Origin: JBBATK01 sp039810585
GTDB taxonomy: Bacteria > Bacteroidota > Ignavibacteria > Kapaibacteriales > NICIL-2
Reading direction: 5' to 3'
Assembly: GCA_039810585.1 (NCBI GenBank)
Contig: JBDHXF010000003.1
Location: 1-64,000 of the forward strand
DNA length: 64,000 bases
Part shown: piece after piece, positions 16,795-25,883 of the stretch
How the letters are laid out: each line of letters begins with the position of its first letter
Numbering within the stretch: position 1 is the first letter of the stretch
Notes under the pieces: generated by a model
Database searches by the model: none
What the model was told of the DNA's origin: nothing
What the model saw: the letters and a program-made list of their open reading frames with translations, nothing else
Position numbers and translations under genes: made by a program

Positions 16795-19700
16795 ATGCGA
16801 CACCATTCTACGTCCTCTTTCGCCTTCACTCGACCTTTGTCATTGTTTTTCACCCTTGCTCTTGTCCTTACGTGCTCGCCGACAAGCTATGCCCAGACGG
16901 ATTTGCACGCATTGGATAGCGTCTTGCACTGGCGCAACATCGGACCCTACCGTGGCGGTCGATGTTTAGCAGTGGCCGGACACCCCAGTCAGCCTAGCAC
17001 CTGGTATTTCGGTGCTACCGGAGGGGGAGTATGGAAAAGTACCGACGCAGGTAATGCATGGATCAACGTATCGGATGGCTACTTCCATATGAGCTCAGTT
17101 GGCGCTTTGGCGGTTGCGCCGAGTGATGCACAAGTGTTGTACGCGGGCATGGGTGAAGCAGAAATTCGCGGTGACTGTGCAACCGGAGACGGCGTGTATC
17201 GCAGCACCGATGCGGGTGCCAGCTGGATCCACGTTGGTCTGGAGAATACGAAGGCTATTGGCGCTCTGGCGATCGACCCTCGAAATGATCGCGTGGTATA
17301 TGTGGCTGCTTTGGGCAATCCATTTCATTCCAACCCGGAGCGTGGAGTGATGAAGACCACGGATGGCGGACAAAGTTGGCGAACAGTATTGTTTGCAGAT
17401 GATACGACGGGCGCCATTGATGTACAGATCGATCCTCTCAACCCTCGAACCGTGTACGCCAGTACCTGGAGCGCACAACGCACCCCCTTTAGTTTGTCTA
17501 GCGGAGGACACAGCTGCTCGCTGTGGAAGTCCACCGATGAAGGCGAACACTGGACTAATCTCTCGATGAACGAGGGCATGCCCACCGGAATTCGCGGCAA
17601 GATTTGCATCGCTGTCAGCCGCGCTCAGTCCGGCTTGGTATGGGCCATGATCGAGAACGAACGAGGAGGGCTCTATAAGTCGGATAACGGGGGGAAGAGC
17701 TGGACGAGAGTAAATCAAGATAAGAATATACGTCAGCGACCATGGTACTTTTCCCGTGTCTATGCCGACCCCATGAATCCCGACGTTGTCTATGTTCTAA
17801 ATGTTGGGTGGTATCGAAGTAAAGATGCCGGCAAGAGTTTTCAGGGTATGCGATCGAAGCATGGAGATCATCATGCACTTTGGATCGACCCAACAAACCC
17901 GGAACGGATGATACTTGGGGACGACGGCAGTGCCTGTGTAAGCTACAATGGGGGAGAAACGTGGACAGATCAGGATATCCCAACAGGACAGTTCTATCAT
18001 GTAAATCTGGACAATCAGTTTCCGTATCGCATTTACGGAGCGCAACAGGACAATTCACCGGTGTGCATAAGTAGTCGCAGCTTTCGGGGAAGTATCGGAA
18101 CTCGCGACTGGTTTCCGGCAGCAGGTGGTGAAAGTGGCTTTGTCGTCCCGCACCCACAAAAGCCTTGGGTGATTTTTGGAGGTAACTACGGCGGTTTCCT
18201 TGAGCGGATGAACACGAAAATTGAACAAGGGCAGGATGTGTCCGTGTCTCCCGAAAACTGTATAGGAGAGGCGCCAAAACATTTAAAGGAGCGTTTTCAA
18301 TGGACCTATCCTATCGTGTTTTCGCCGCACGACAGTAGCACCCTGTATGTGTGTTCACAACACGTGTGGCGCTCGACCAACGAAGGCGATAGCTGGACGC
18401 GAATTAGTGATGACCTCACGCGAAACGACACAACGAAGGAGATTGCCTCGGGTGGCCCGATTACCAAGGACAATACCGGAGTGGAGGTCTATTGCACGGT
18501 ATTTGCCTTTGCTGAGTCTCCGCTAAAAGCCGGTGTGCTTTGGGCGGGGAGCGACGACGGTCTCGTCCATGTCAGTACCGACAACGGTAATCACTGGGTG
18601 GACGTGACGCCCAAAATCATTCCCGAGTGGTCGCTTATTTCGACGATCGAAGCCTCTGCTTTCGATCCTGCGACTGCGTACGTGGCGGCAACACGCTACA
18701 AAGTGGGTGACAATACTCCCTACCTCCTAAAGACAACGGATTACGGAAAGACTTGGGCTCTCATCACTCAGGGTATTCCCGCTACTGCATTTTGCCGTGT
18801 GATTCGTGAGGATCCTGTCGATCGTGGTTTACTCTTCTGCGGGACTGAATATGGCGTGTACTGCTCACTAAATGACGGCTTGAGCTGGATGTCGTTGCAG
18901 ACCAATCTACCAGTGTGTCCGGTGCATGACTTGGCGATTCAGCACCGTGAAGGAGACTTGGTGGCAGCTACACACGGTCGTGCATTTTGGATTTTAGACG
19001 ACTTATCCGTGCTTAGACAATACCGCGATTCACTCAAAGACCAACGTCTCGAGCTGATGAAACCTCGTCGTACATACCTTCTCTCCAATGGCTCCTATTC
19101 CTACCCGGGCATGGAAAGTGGCCAGAACGCGCCGTCGGGTGTGCAATTCACCTACTATTTATCGGACACTACTGCCGCAGAGATTCAACTGGACATTCTG
19201 GATGAACACGAAACCGTGCTTCGGCACTTCTCGTCTCTCAAGGACGAAAAAGGCGAGGAACAGAAAGTCTCCGCCGAATTCTATCGTTCGCCATCCTCCC
19301 ATCCCTCGGGGTTGCTGCCTCATCAAAAAGGCATGAACAGGTTTGTATGGGATATGTGTCGTGCTGACATCACGGAAGTGCCCGGAGCGGTCTATTGGTT
19401 TGGTGGCCCCAACGGCATTGGTGTTCCACCGGGTACCTACCGCGCTCGATTACGTTGGTTGAACCATCAGTCAACGCAAGAGTTCAGCATCGTCAAAGAT
19501 CCTCGCCTCAGTACGACGGCGGCCGACTTTGAGGCGCAGTATGACTTGGGGAAGCGAATTCAAACGTTGGCGGATTCCTTGAACCGCAGTATCAATCACA
19601 TGTCGGAGATCAAGGGTGCTGTGCAACAGTGGGTGTCGCGCGCGTCGGAGCTAAAGGATAGCGTCGATCAGAAGCGATTGAAAGATGCCGCCAAGAAGTT

Positions 19701-19995
19701 AAGCGACACGCTGAGTTCTATCGAGTCGGAGTGCATTGAGCGTCGCGCCAAAGCCGGTCAGGACGCATTGAACTACCCGCTGAAGCTCAATAACAAGATT
19801 CTGGCGCTGAAGAGTACGGTCTATTCGGCAGATGCACGGCCAACGAAGCAAGCCTACGATAGTTTTGACGACCTTTCCCGTCGTATAAATCTACAGCTCG
19901 CACGATTGGACATAGTGTTGTCCAAGGATCTGCCTGCATTCAACGCCTTAATCCACGAGCTGAATCTGCCGGCCATTCCGCCCGACAAAAAATAA
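16795..19995 (+). CDS. large exported Asp-box beta-propeller protein (VPS10/BNR-like)
   Basis: A 1066-residue secreted protein. I chose the ATG at 16795 because it gives a normal signal peptide (about residues 1-34, ending SPTSYAQ). About eleven Asp-box motifs of the S-x-D-x-G-x-x-W type (STDAGNAW, STDAGASW, TTDGGQSW, STDEGEHW, SDNGGKSW, STNEGDSW, STDNGNHW, TTDYGKTW and others) span residues 80-740, indicating one or two sortilin-like propellers. The C-terminal 300 residues hold a beta domain (FVWDMCRADITEVPGAVYW) and a helical end. No sorting domain is seen. Such proteins are often labelled glycosyl hydrolase, but I see no proof of enzyme activity. Confidence 0.85.
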   Translation: MRHHSTSSFAFTRPLSLFFTLALVLTCSPTSYAQTDLHALDSVLHWRNIGPYRGGRCLAVAGHPSQPSTWYFGATGGGVWKSTDAGNAWINVSDGYFHMSSVGALAVAPSDAQVLYAGMGEAEIRGDCATGDGVYRSTDAGASWIHVGLENTKAIGALAIDPRNDRVVYVAALGNPFHSNPERGVMKTTDGGQSWRTVLFADDTTGAIDVQIDPLNPRTVYASTWSAQRTPFSLSSGGHSCSLWKSTDEGEHWTNLSMNEGMPTGIRGKICIAVSRAQSGLVWAMIENERGGLYKSDNGGKSWTRVNQDKNIRQRPWYFSRVYADPMNPDVVYVLNVGWYRSKDAGKSFQGMRSKHGDHHALWIDPTNPERMILGDDGSACVSYNGGETWTDQDIPTGQFYHVNLDNQFPYRIYGAQQDNSPVCISSRSFRGSIGTRDWFPAAGGESGFVVPHPQKPWVIFGGNYGGFLERMNTKIEQGQDVSVSPENCIGEAPKHLKERFQWTYPIVFSPHDSSTLYVCSQHVWRSTNEGDSWTRISDDLTRNDTTKEIASGGPITKDNTGVEVYCTVFAFAESPLKAGVLWAGSDDGLVHVSTDNGNHWVDVTPKIIPEWSLISTIEASAFDPATAYVAATRYKVGDNTPYLLKTTDYGKTWALITQGIPATAFCRVIREDPVDRGLLFCGTEYGVYCSLNDGLSWMSLQTNLPVCPVHDLAIQHREGDLVAATHGRAFWILDDLSVLRQYRDSLKDQRLELMKPRRTYLLSNGSYSYPGMESGQNAPSGVQFTYYLSDTTAAEIQLDILDEHETVLRHFSSLKDEKGEEQKVSAEFYRSPSSHPSGLLPHQKGMNRFVWDMCRADITEVPGAVYWFGGPNGIGVPPGTYRARLRWLNHQSTQEFSIVKDPRLSTTAADFEAQYDLGKRIQTLADSLNRSINHMSEIKGAVQQWVSRASELKDSVDQKRLKDAAKKLSDTLSSIESECIERRAKAGQDALNYPLKLNNKILALKSTVYSADARPTKQAYDSFDDLSRRINLQLARLDIVLSKDLPAFNALIHELNLPAIPPDKK

Positions 19996-20017
19996 GCCTC
20001 AACTGCATGGACAAAGA

Positions 20018-20070
20018 AAAGGGCTGTCTCAAAGGCCATGCGTGCACATGGTATTCGAGAACAGCCCTTT
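20018..20070. terminator. bidirectional terminator between convergent genes
   Basis: AAAGGGCTGT (20018-20027) pairs with ACAGCCCTTT (20061-20070). Inside the loop a smaller stem CCATG/CATGG adds to the fold. It lies between the ends of the Asp-box protein gene and pckA, with A and T runs outside the stem, so it could end transcription from both sides. Confidence 0.7.
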
Positions 20071-20125
20071 ATGTTTTGAGGAGGATTGAGAAGCCTCCCG
20101 GTGAATTCCGAACAAGCTTCAATGC

Positions 20126-21718
20126 CTAGGCCTTCATGGCATTTTTGACGGCATCTTCGACCGCATCGGCAAACTGTGTAAAGTTGTTTTCAAACAATTC
20201 CACAAGGTGCTTAGCCTTAGCGTCGTATGCGGCCTTGTCTGCCCATGTATTCTTTGGATTCAGGATTTCCGCTGGCACGCCTTCGCAGGCCGTTGGGATG
20301 TTGAGATTGAAGTACTCATCCTTTACAAAGCTTGCTGAATCAAGTGCGCCACTGAGAGCAGCGCGCAACAGCGCGCGTGTATAAGAAATCTTCATACGAG
20401 AACCCACGCCATAGGGACCTCCGCTCCAACCGGTGTTGACCAAGTACACTTGCGCGTTGTGATCGTTGATGCGCTTGCGAAGTAAGTTGGCGTAGACGGA
20501 AGGGTGGTGCACCATGAAGGGCGCGCCAAAGCAGGTAGAGAAGGTAGCAGATGGCTCTTTGACACCTGCTTCAGTTCCGGCAACTTTAGCGGTGTAGCCG
20601 CTCAGGAAGTGGAACATGGCTTGCTCCGGTGTCAGCTTCGCGATCGGTGGCATCACGCCGAAGGCATCGCAAGTCAGAAAGATTACGTTCTTCGGGTGGC
20701 CTGCTTTGTTGTCGGCGATAATATTGGGGATGACGTCTCTCGAGTACGAGGCGCGAGTGTTTTCTGTAATGGCCTGGCTGTCGAGATCGATCACACGCGT
20801 GTTGGCATCGTACACCACGTTTTCCAAAACGGTCCCAAAGGTGCGGGTCGTTTGGTAAATAATGGGTTCTGCTTCGGCCGACAGGTTAATCACTTTCGCA
20901 TAGCACCCACCTTCAAAGTTGAAGACGCCGCTGTTGCTCCAGCCATGCTCGTCGTCGCCAATCAATCCACGTTCGGGATCTGTTGACAGCGTGGTTTTTC
21001 CGGTACCGGACAATCCAAAGAACAAGGCTACGTCGCCGGCTTTGCCAACATTGGCAGAGCAGTGCATCGGGAACACATCTTGCAAAGGAAGGATGTAATT
21101 AAGAACGGTGAAAATGGATTTCTTCATTTCGCCGGCATACGATGTTCCACCAATAAGAACCAGCTTTTGGTCGAAACTCAACAAGATGAATTTGTTCGAT
21201 TGCGTGCCGTCGATTGCCGGATCCGCTTGAAAATTCGGGGCGTGAATGATCGTGAAGCCCGGAGCGAAGTTTTGCAGTTCTTGTTCTGTTGCGTCAATGA
21301 ACATGTTCTTGCAAAACATATTGTGCCATGCATGCTCATTGATCACACGTACCGGCAAACGGTATGATGTGTCGGCACCGGCCATACAGTCCAGAACATA
21401 CATGTTGCGACCTTGCATATACGCCAACACGCGGTTCTTGAGGGCGTTGAACTTCTCGCTGGATATGGGTTTGTTTACTTTACCCCACCAAACATTGGAA
21501 CGGCTGCTTTCTTCTTCTACGATAAACTTGTCGTTTGCACTACGGCCCGTATTTGGTGCAGTATTGCACAAGAGGGCACCGTGTTCTGAAATTTCTGCTT
21601 CGCCAAGGATCACCGCGTGTTCATACAGTTCGGCTGTGGTGAGATTGTAAAAAATATCGCCCGGTTGCGTGAACCCCTGATCATGCAACGACGAGCTGAT
21701 GGATTCCGCTGAACTCAT
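20126..21718 (-). CDS. pckA: phosphoenolpyruvate carboxykinase (ATP)
   Basis: A 530-residue cytoplasmic enzyme that interconverts oxaloacetate and phosphoenolpyruvate with ATP/ADP, the first step of gluconeogenesis. Motifs: P-loop GLSGTGKTTLS, the PEPCK-specific region DPERGLIGDDEHGWS, NFEGGCYAKVI, and the substrate loop RVINEHAWHNMFCKNMF. The length matches the ATP-dependent bacterial family (about 530-540). It stands alone on the minus strand, with a terminator at its 3' end. About 44-51 bp upstream of the start is GATATTTG (21762-21769, minus strand), near the Bacteroidota -7 consensus. Confidence 0.97.
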   Translation of the reverse strand: MSSAESISSSLHDQGFTQPGDIFYNLTTAELYEHAVILGEAEISEHGALLCNTAPNTGRSANDKFIVEEESSRSNVWWGKVNKPISSEKFNALKNRVLAYMQGRNMYVLDCMAGADTSYRLPVRVINEHAWHNMFCKNMFIDATEQELQNFAPGFTIIHAPNFQADPAIDGTQSNKFILLSFDQKLVLIGGTSYAGEMKKSIFTVLNYILPLQDVFPMHCSANVGKAGDVALFFGLSGTGKTTLSTDPERGLIGDDEHGWSNSGVFNFEGGCYAKVINLSAEAEPIIYQTTRTFGTVLENVVYDANTRVIDLDSQAITENTRASYSRDVIPNIIADNKAGHPKNVIFLTCDAFGVMPPIAKLTPEQAMFHFLSGYTAKVAGTEAGVKEPSATFSTCFGAPFMVHHPSVYANLLRKRINDHNAQVYLVNTGWSGGPYGVGSRMKISYTRALLRAALSGALDSASFVKDEYFNLNIPTACEGVPAEILNPKNTWADKAAYDAKAKHLVELFENNFTQFADAVEDAVKNAMKA

Positions 21719-22016
21719 GGTATCTCGCGCTTAAAGTGAAACAATTGATAAGTTTTGTGTACAAATATCGCGGTTTTTGTAGTGCCTTGTGGCGCTTTTT
21801 TGTCCACCGATTGGTCTGAAATTGCTCTCAGCGTAGCATCCTCCGCCACAGTTGTCGCGGAACAGCTCGGTGTGTGGCTCCGGTGTTCGCCTTGGATTCT
21901 TCTTACACGCCCGCCTTCGGCGGCGGGGTGTATTTTGCCGTCCGGCAGGCTAGGGCAGTGCGGAGCGTTGCCCGCAGATCACAACTATTTCTCCTCGGCA
22001 TACGTCACATTGCTGT
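21719..22016. other. 298 bp divergent intergenic region with GC-rich hairpins
   Basis: Between the starts of pckA and fni. The pckA side holds ACAAATATCGC (21761-21771), also present upstream of the OmpA gene at 44731. The fni side has two GC-rich hairpins: ACACGCCCGCC / GGCGGCGGGGTGT around a TTC loop (21905-21931), with one extra base, and TGCCG-TC-CGGCA (21937-21948). No open frame or tRNA is seen. Confidence 0.5.
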
Positions 22017-23057
22017 ATGGATTCCACCCCTCAAAGCCTCATCTCCCGCAAGCAACAGCACGTTGAACTCTGTGTGCAGGAAGATGTTCGATTTCGTCAT
22101 AAAACAACCGGACTCGAACGCATCGATTTGGAGTACTGCGCGCTTCCGGAAATCGATGCATCCGATGTTCAAAGCTCCACAGAATTATTAGGAAAACAGC
22201 TCAGCATACCGTTGATCATCAGTGGAATGACGGGTGGGTATGAGGGCGCAGAACGCATCAATGCCGAACTGGCGGAGGTCTGCGAAGAAAAGGGTATTGC
22301 CATGGGTGTGGGTTCGCAACGACAGGCTTTGTTGAGCGAGCGCTTTCACGAGAGTTATCGAGCGGTGCGACGCTTTGCTCCGAGCATCGCCGTCATTTCT
22401 AACATAGGTGCCACGGAACTGGTGCAGGGTCAGGACTGGCGTTCGCTGCAGCGTGTCTGCGCATTAGTTCAAGCAAATGCACTGGCGGTGCATCTTAATC
22501 CTTTGCAAGAACTCTTGCAGCCTGAGGGGACACCGAAGTTTCGAGGCGTGTTGAAAGCGATAGCGCGACTGGTGCGTGAGTCGGACATTCCGATAATCGT
22601 CAAGGAAGTTGGCGCGGGTATCTCAGCTGCCGTTGCGAAACGTTTGCTCGAGGCAGGGGTACGCTATATCGATGTGGCCGGCGCCGGTGGAACGTCATGG
22701 TCCGGTGTTGAATTGTTGCGATCCGAAACCAAACATTTGGATGAGCTTTGGGACGCCGGCATTCCGACTGCTGAGTGTTTAGATCAGATTCGGCCGCTCA
22801 AGCAACATTCTAACTTGCAACTAATTGCGTCGGGAGGTATTCAATCCGGGTTCGAAATAGCAAAGTGTATCGCACTTGGTGCCGATATTGCAGGCTCTGC
22901 GCGTCCGCTTCTCCGAACTTTGGTCAGTGATGGTCAGGACGGTTTACGTTTGCTCATTGAGCAATGGTCTGACCAGCTCCGTGCCCAGATGTTTGCGTGC
23001 GGTGTTGCTTCCATAAGCGCGTTACAGACGGTCAGCTGGACGGAACGCAGAGCTTAA
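22017..23057 (+). CDS. fni: type 2 isopentenyl-diphosphate isomerase (FMN)
   Basis: A 346-residue FMN- and NADPH-dependent enzyme that interconverts IPP and DMAPP. TIM-barrel family motifs are present: SRKQQHVELC at the N terminus, ISGMTGGYEGAERIN, AMGVGSQRQAL, IVKEVGAGIS, VAGAGGTSWSGVE, and the FMN phosphate loop ASGGIQSGFEIAKCIALGAD. Length is typical. It is followed 71 bp later by a prenyl diphosphate synthase gene on the same strand, a sensible isoprenoid pair, and fits with ispG at 54 kb (MEP pathway). Confidence 0.95.
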   Translation: MDSTPQSLISRKQQHVELCVQEDVRFRHKTTGLERIDLEYCALPEIDASDVQSSTELLGKQLSIPLIISGMTGGYEGAERINAELAEVCEEKGIAMGVGSQRQALLSERFHESYRAVRRFAPSIAVISNIGATELVQGQDWRSLQRVCALVQANALAVHLNPLQELLQPEGTPKFRGVLKAIARLVRESDIPIIVKEVGAGISAAVAKRLLEAGVRYIDVAGAGGTSWSGVELLRSETKHLDELWDAGIPTAECLDQIRPLKQHSNLQLIASGGIQSGFEIAKCIALGADIAGSARPLLRTLVSDGQDGLRLLIEQWSDQLRAQMFACGVASISALQTVSWTERRA

Positions 23058-23128
23058 ATAACAGACTGTGCCTTGTACGGCAGTGCAAGGGGACTTTGAA
23101 CACTGCCGCGACTTTTGCTTTCCCTTCG

Positions 23129-24148
23129 ATGCCACCACCATTATCTCAAACAGAACAGCATGCCGCACTTCTGCTCTTGAACGATTTTCGAGAACAGTTG
23201 CGAAATACTCTTCACACCGTGCTGCCGGAGTTTACACATCCGCACGAACTGTATCTACCCTTTCACTACGTGATGCATCTCGAAGGGAAGTACATGCGCC
23301 CGCTCATCACGATGCTTTGCGCCCATCTCAAAGAGGGCACTCTCCATGAATCGCTCTACGCCGGTTTAGCACTCGAGATCATGCATACCTTCACCTTGGT
23401 TCATGATGATATCATGGACAAATCGCCATTACGGAGAGGACAACCAAGTGTGCATCAAAAATGGAATGAGTCGACCGCAATCCTGAGTGGTGATGTGATG
23501 ATGGGGGTTGCATACGAACTTCTCCTGCAGCATGTACGAGCTGAGCACGTAGCTCCTGTGCTCAAGATTTTTACCCGCGGATTTATCGATGTGTGCGAAG
23601 GACAGGCACTTGATATGTCGTTCGCCGAACGCGCACAGGTTTCGATGGACGAATACCTCGTGATGATCGAGAAAAAAACAGCAAGGCTCCCTCAAACGGC
23701 AGCCCGAATTGGCGCTGTGTTGGCAGAGTTGGATGAAGCTCAAACAGAAGCGGTGGCTGAGTTTGCCCTGCAGACCGGCATTGCCTTTCAAATACAGGAT
23801 GATGTGCTGGATCTGCAAGCTGATCAAGCAGAGCTTGGCAAACGAGTAGGACAAGACGTTCTCGAAGGCAAGCAGACCTACTTGATTGTTCAGTTGCTGC
23901 ACTGTGTGCCGAAGGATTCAGACGACTATTCCTTACTCCAACGATTTTTGGATGAAAAAGGATTGCCGGAATCGATGCTGGACGAACTCCGTCAGCTCAT
24001 GCAGCGCTATGGTGTGTTTGCTTCGGCAGAACTCGAAATCTCGAGGCGCTACGACATCGCACTGAGTGCACTGGATGCCCTTCCTGATGGTAAAGCTAAA
24101 AACGGTCTTCAACTTCTCACCCACACCTTGGGAGAGCGCAGAAAATAA
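23129..24148 (+). CDS. polyprenyl (farnesyl/geranylgeranyl) diphosphate synthase
   Basis: A 339-residue trans-prenyltransferase that chains IPP onto allylic diphosphates. Both aspartate-rich motifs are intact: HDDIMDKSPLRRG and QIQDDVLDLQAD; GKYMRPLI and EKKTARLPQTAA are further family boxes. The residue five before the first motif is Phe (TFTLVHDD), and there is no two-residue insertion, which suggests a short product (C15-C20), but chain length cannot be fixed by eye. I chose the ATG at 23129; a longer frame to 22997 overlaps fni. It probably feeds the hpnC/hpnD and UbiA routes seen elsewhere in the window. Confidence 0.92.
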   Translation: MPPPLSQTEQHAALLLLNDFREQLRNTLHTVLPEFTHPHELYLPFHYVMHLEGKYMRPLITMLCAHLKEGTLHESLYAGLALEIMHTFTLVHDDIMDKSPLRRGQPSVHQKWNESTAILSGDVMMGVAYELLLQHVRAEHVAPVLKIFTRGFIDVCEGQALDMSFAERAQVSMDEYLVMIEKKTARLPQTAARIGAVLAELDEAQTEAVAEFALQTGIAFQIQDDVLDLQADQAELGKRVGQDVLEGKQTYLIVQLLHCVPKDSDDYSLLQRFLDEKGLPESMLDELRQLMQRYGVFASAELEISRRYDIALSALDALPDGKAKNGLQLLTHTLGERRK

Positions 24149-24151
24149 GAA

Positions 24152-24175
24152 TGGCCGCATCGCAGGATGCGGCCA
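24152..24175. terminator. hairpin between convergent genes
   Basis: TGGCCGCAT (24152-24160) and ATGCGGCCA (24167-24175) form a 9-bp stem with a 6-nt loop just after the prenyl synthase stop and before the rhodanese stop. No T run follows, so termination strength is uncertain. Confidence 0.5.
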
Positions 24176-24223
24176 CATAGAATCGTTGAGCTCAGGTAGC
24201 TCGCGCTTGTCCAAGCATTGCTG

Positions 24224-24724
24224 CTACTTCCGCGGAGTGACTGCTGCACTATCCAAAGGCAACTCATCGAATCGCCATTGACGGAGGCCGCCTTTCATAT
24301 AGTAGGCCCACTCAAATTTGTTGGCGGTGAGTATTCCTGATGCCTGCATGGCCTTTTCACCGGTTTCGTCAATGCAGATGATGGTGCGCTGACCATACTT
24401 CTTTCGCAATTCCTTAATACTACCTTCGATAGTTTCCAATGGAACATTGATCGATCCACTTACATGGCTAGCGCTAAAGTCCTCGGGACTGCGCACGTCC
24501 ATCAGCGTCAATAGCGCGTTTGCACCGGGATTCTGAATGATCTGCGTTACTTCTTTCGGCTTAAAACCATGGACATGGATGGTGTCCAAACCCCCTTGAG
24601 TTTTCGTCTTTGGTTTGTAGTGAGTTGACTTTGATTGCGATGGCCCTTGTCCAAAAAGACTCAACACCGCCACAAGTGACAGAGCACAGCTCACTCCGAT
24701 GATGGAAAAAGTGCGCTGCCTCAT
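24224..24724 (-). CDS. exported rhodanese-like domain protein
   Basis: A 166-residue protein with an N-terminal hydrophobic segment (about 8-26, a signal peptide or anchor) and one rhodanese domain: LTLMDVRSPEDFSASHVSGS and the active-site loop CIDETGEKA, with the catalytic Cys in place (IICIDETG), then YYMKGGLRQWR. Such domains transfer sulfane sulfur or bind redox partners; the export signal places it in the periplasm. Its start overlaps the stop of the FKBP gene by 4 bp (24721-24724), so the two periplasmic proteins form an operon. Confidence 0.88.
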   Translation of the reverse strand: MRQRTFSIIGVSCALSLVAVLSLFGQGPSQSKSTHYKPKTKTQGGLDTIHVHGFKPKEVTQIIQNPGANALLTLMDVRSPEDFSASHVSGSINVPLETIEGSIKELRKKYGQRTIICIDETGEKAMQASGILTANKFEWAYYMKGGLRQWRFDELPLDSAAVTPRK

Positions 24725-25557
24725 TTCTTGTCCGGAATAGCGATGTGATCAGGAGGTGTCACTGGTGCGGGAGTAATTCCTAAGAGTTCCACTTCAAAGA
24801 CAAGCGTAGAACCCGGAGGAATCACGCCATTGCCTGCACCGTGGTCGCCATAGGCTAGGTCTGACGGGATCGTGAATTCATATCTCGATCCCACTGTCAT
24901 GAGCTGAACTCCTTCTGTCCATCCTTTGATCACACGATTAAGTTCAAATTCAATAGGTTCTTTTCGGTCGTAGGAGCTATCGAATTTTGTCCCATCAATC
25001 AACGTTCCTATGTAATGTACCTTGACTTTATCGGTCGCTACCGGGTGCTCAGTTCCGGTGCCTTGCTCTAGCACGCGATATTGCAAACCACTGGGTGTGA
25101 CGATCACGCCGGGTTTCTTGGCATTGTCTTCCATATATTTCTTTCCCTTCTCTTTGTTGTCTGAACATGCAGCAGCGGTTTCCTTGGCATTTGCTGCTTG
25201 CTTTTGTGCTTCAAAAGTTTTAAAAACGCTCGCCATGCCCGCCTCGTCGATCAACATCTTCTTATTTGAAAATGCATCGTCGAGTGCACGCATGAGCACG
25301 TTGGGGTTGATATCCAATTTCTGACGTTGAATAGTGCTAATAACGTTTACGCCCAAGGCGTAGCTCATACTATCGCGAAAGGTTTTGAGTTCTAAAGGAG
25401 GGAGGTCTTCAACTGATGAGAGGTTTGATGCTGCTTTAGGCGCGGCGGAAGAACTGCTCTTGACACTCTTCGTACTCTTTTTACTGCCGGAACTTTGTGC
25501 AAATGCAAAGGAGGTTAACAGACTACCTACCAGTGCTATGCGGAAAATGGTTTTCAT
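24721..25557 (-). CDS. periplasmic FKBP-type peptidyl-prolyl isomerase
   Basis: A 278-residue protein with a signal peptide (about 1-20, SFAFAQ), a Ser/Lys-rich linker, a helical FkpA-type dimerisation region (MSYALGVNVISTIQRQKLD, AFSNKKMLIDEAGMASVFK) and a C-terminal FKBP domain (VKVHYIGTLIDGTKFDSSYD, YGDHGAGNGVIPPGSTLVFE). It would speed proline isomerisation in exported proteins. The start was set at the ATG at 25557, since the two codons before it begin with TTG and add nothing. A promoter close to the Bacteroidota consensus lies just upstream. Confidence 0.94.
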   Translation of the reverse strand: MKTIFRIALVGSLLTSFAFAQSSGSKKSTKSVKSSSSAAPKAASNLSSVEDLPPLELKTFRDSMSYALGVNVISTIQRQKLDINPNVLMRALDDAFSNKKMLIDEAGMASVFKTFEAQKQAANAKETAAACSDNKEKGKKYMEDNAKKPGVIVTPSGLQYRVLEQGTGTEHPVATDKVKVHYIGTLIDGTKFDSSYDRKEPIEFELNRVIKGWTEGVQLMTVGSRYEFTIPSDLAYGDHGAGNGVIPPGSTLVFEVELLGITPAPVTPPDHIAIPDKK

Positions 25558-25582
25558 GTGCAAATCAAGAAATGAATATCAA

Positions 25583-25613
25583 CAAAGATACACGTTGAGA
25601 AGTCAACCGGAAA
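25583..25613 (-). promoter_or_regulatory. Bacteroidota-type promoter for the FKBP-rhodanese operon
   Basis: On the minus strand TATCTTTG (25590-25583) matches the -7 consensus TAnnTTTG exactly; 19 bp upstream is TTTC (25613-25610), one base from the -33 TTTG. The start codon is 25 bp downstream of the -7 box. Spacing and order agree with known promoters of this group; no experiment supports it. Confidence 0.5.
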
Positions 25614-25883
25614 GATGGGGGACACATAGGACTCTTAAACTCTGTTAAGATGGCAGTGCTTGGGCAAGGCACCGTCCATGTCCACAATGCGTCAATTTCG
25701 CCAGCCGCGAAGCCGGCTTTGCGCCTGCAAACGGTATCGAAAGAACAATACTGCAATAGAAACACATGCATGAGCGGGCATCTCCGCAGGCCAGATCAAC
25801 CTGACTGGCCGAAGGCCGCACGTAGCGAAAATCTCGTGCGGCGAGCGCTCAAGGTTGGCGGGGGAATCGGTGTCGATGAGATC
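25614..25883. other. intergenic region with tandem hairpins
   Basis: Part of the 326 bp gap between the FKBP gene and the carboxylate-amine ligase gene, both on the minus strand. Two adjacent stems are clear: GGCCAG-N10-CTGGCC (25789-25810) and CCGCACG-N12-CGTGCGG (25816-25841), with AAGCCGGCTT further on (near 25712). No T run follows on either strand. No convincing reading frame. It could be a structured 5' or 3' untranslated region. Confidence 0.4.

Noticed and set aside
17615..18277. Long antisense frames inside the Asp-box gene
   Set aside because: They mirror a clearly coding plus-strand frame with repeated motifs; Ser/Arg-rich shadow sequence without domains.
25565..25771. 68-residue minus-strand frame upstream of the FKBP gene
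   Set aside because: It overlaps the promoter region, has no family features and an irregular composition.
25789..25841. Possible SRP RNA, because of CCTGACTGGCCGAAGG
   Set aside because: The conserved GGAAGGAAGCAGCC core of the SRP RNA is absent on both strands.
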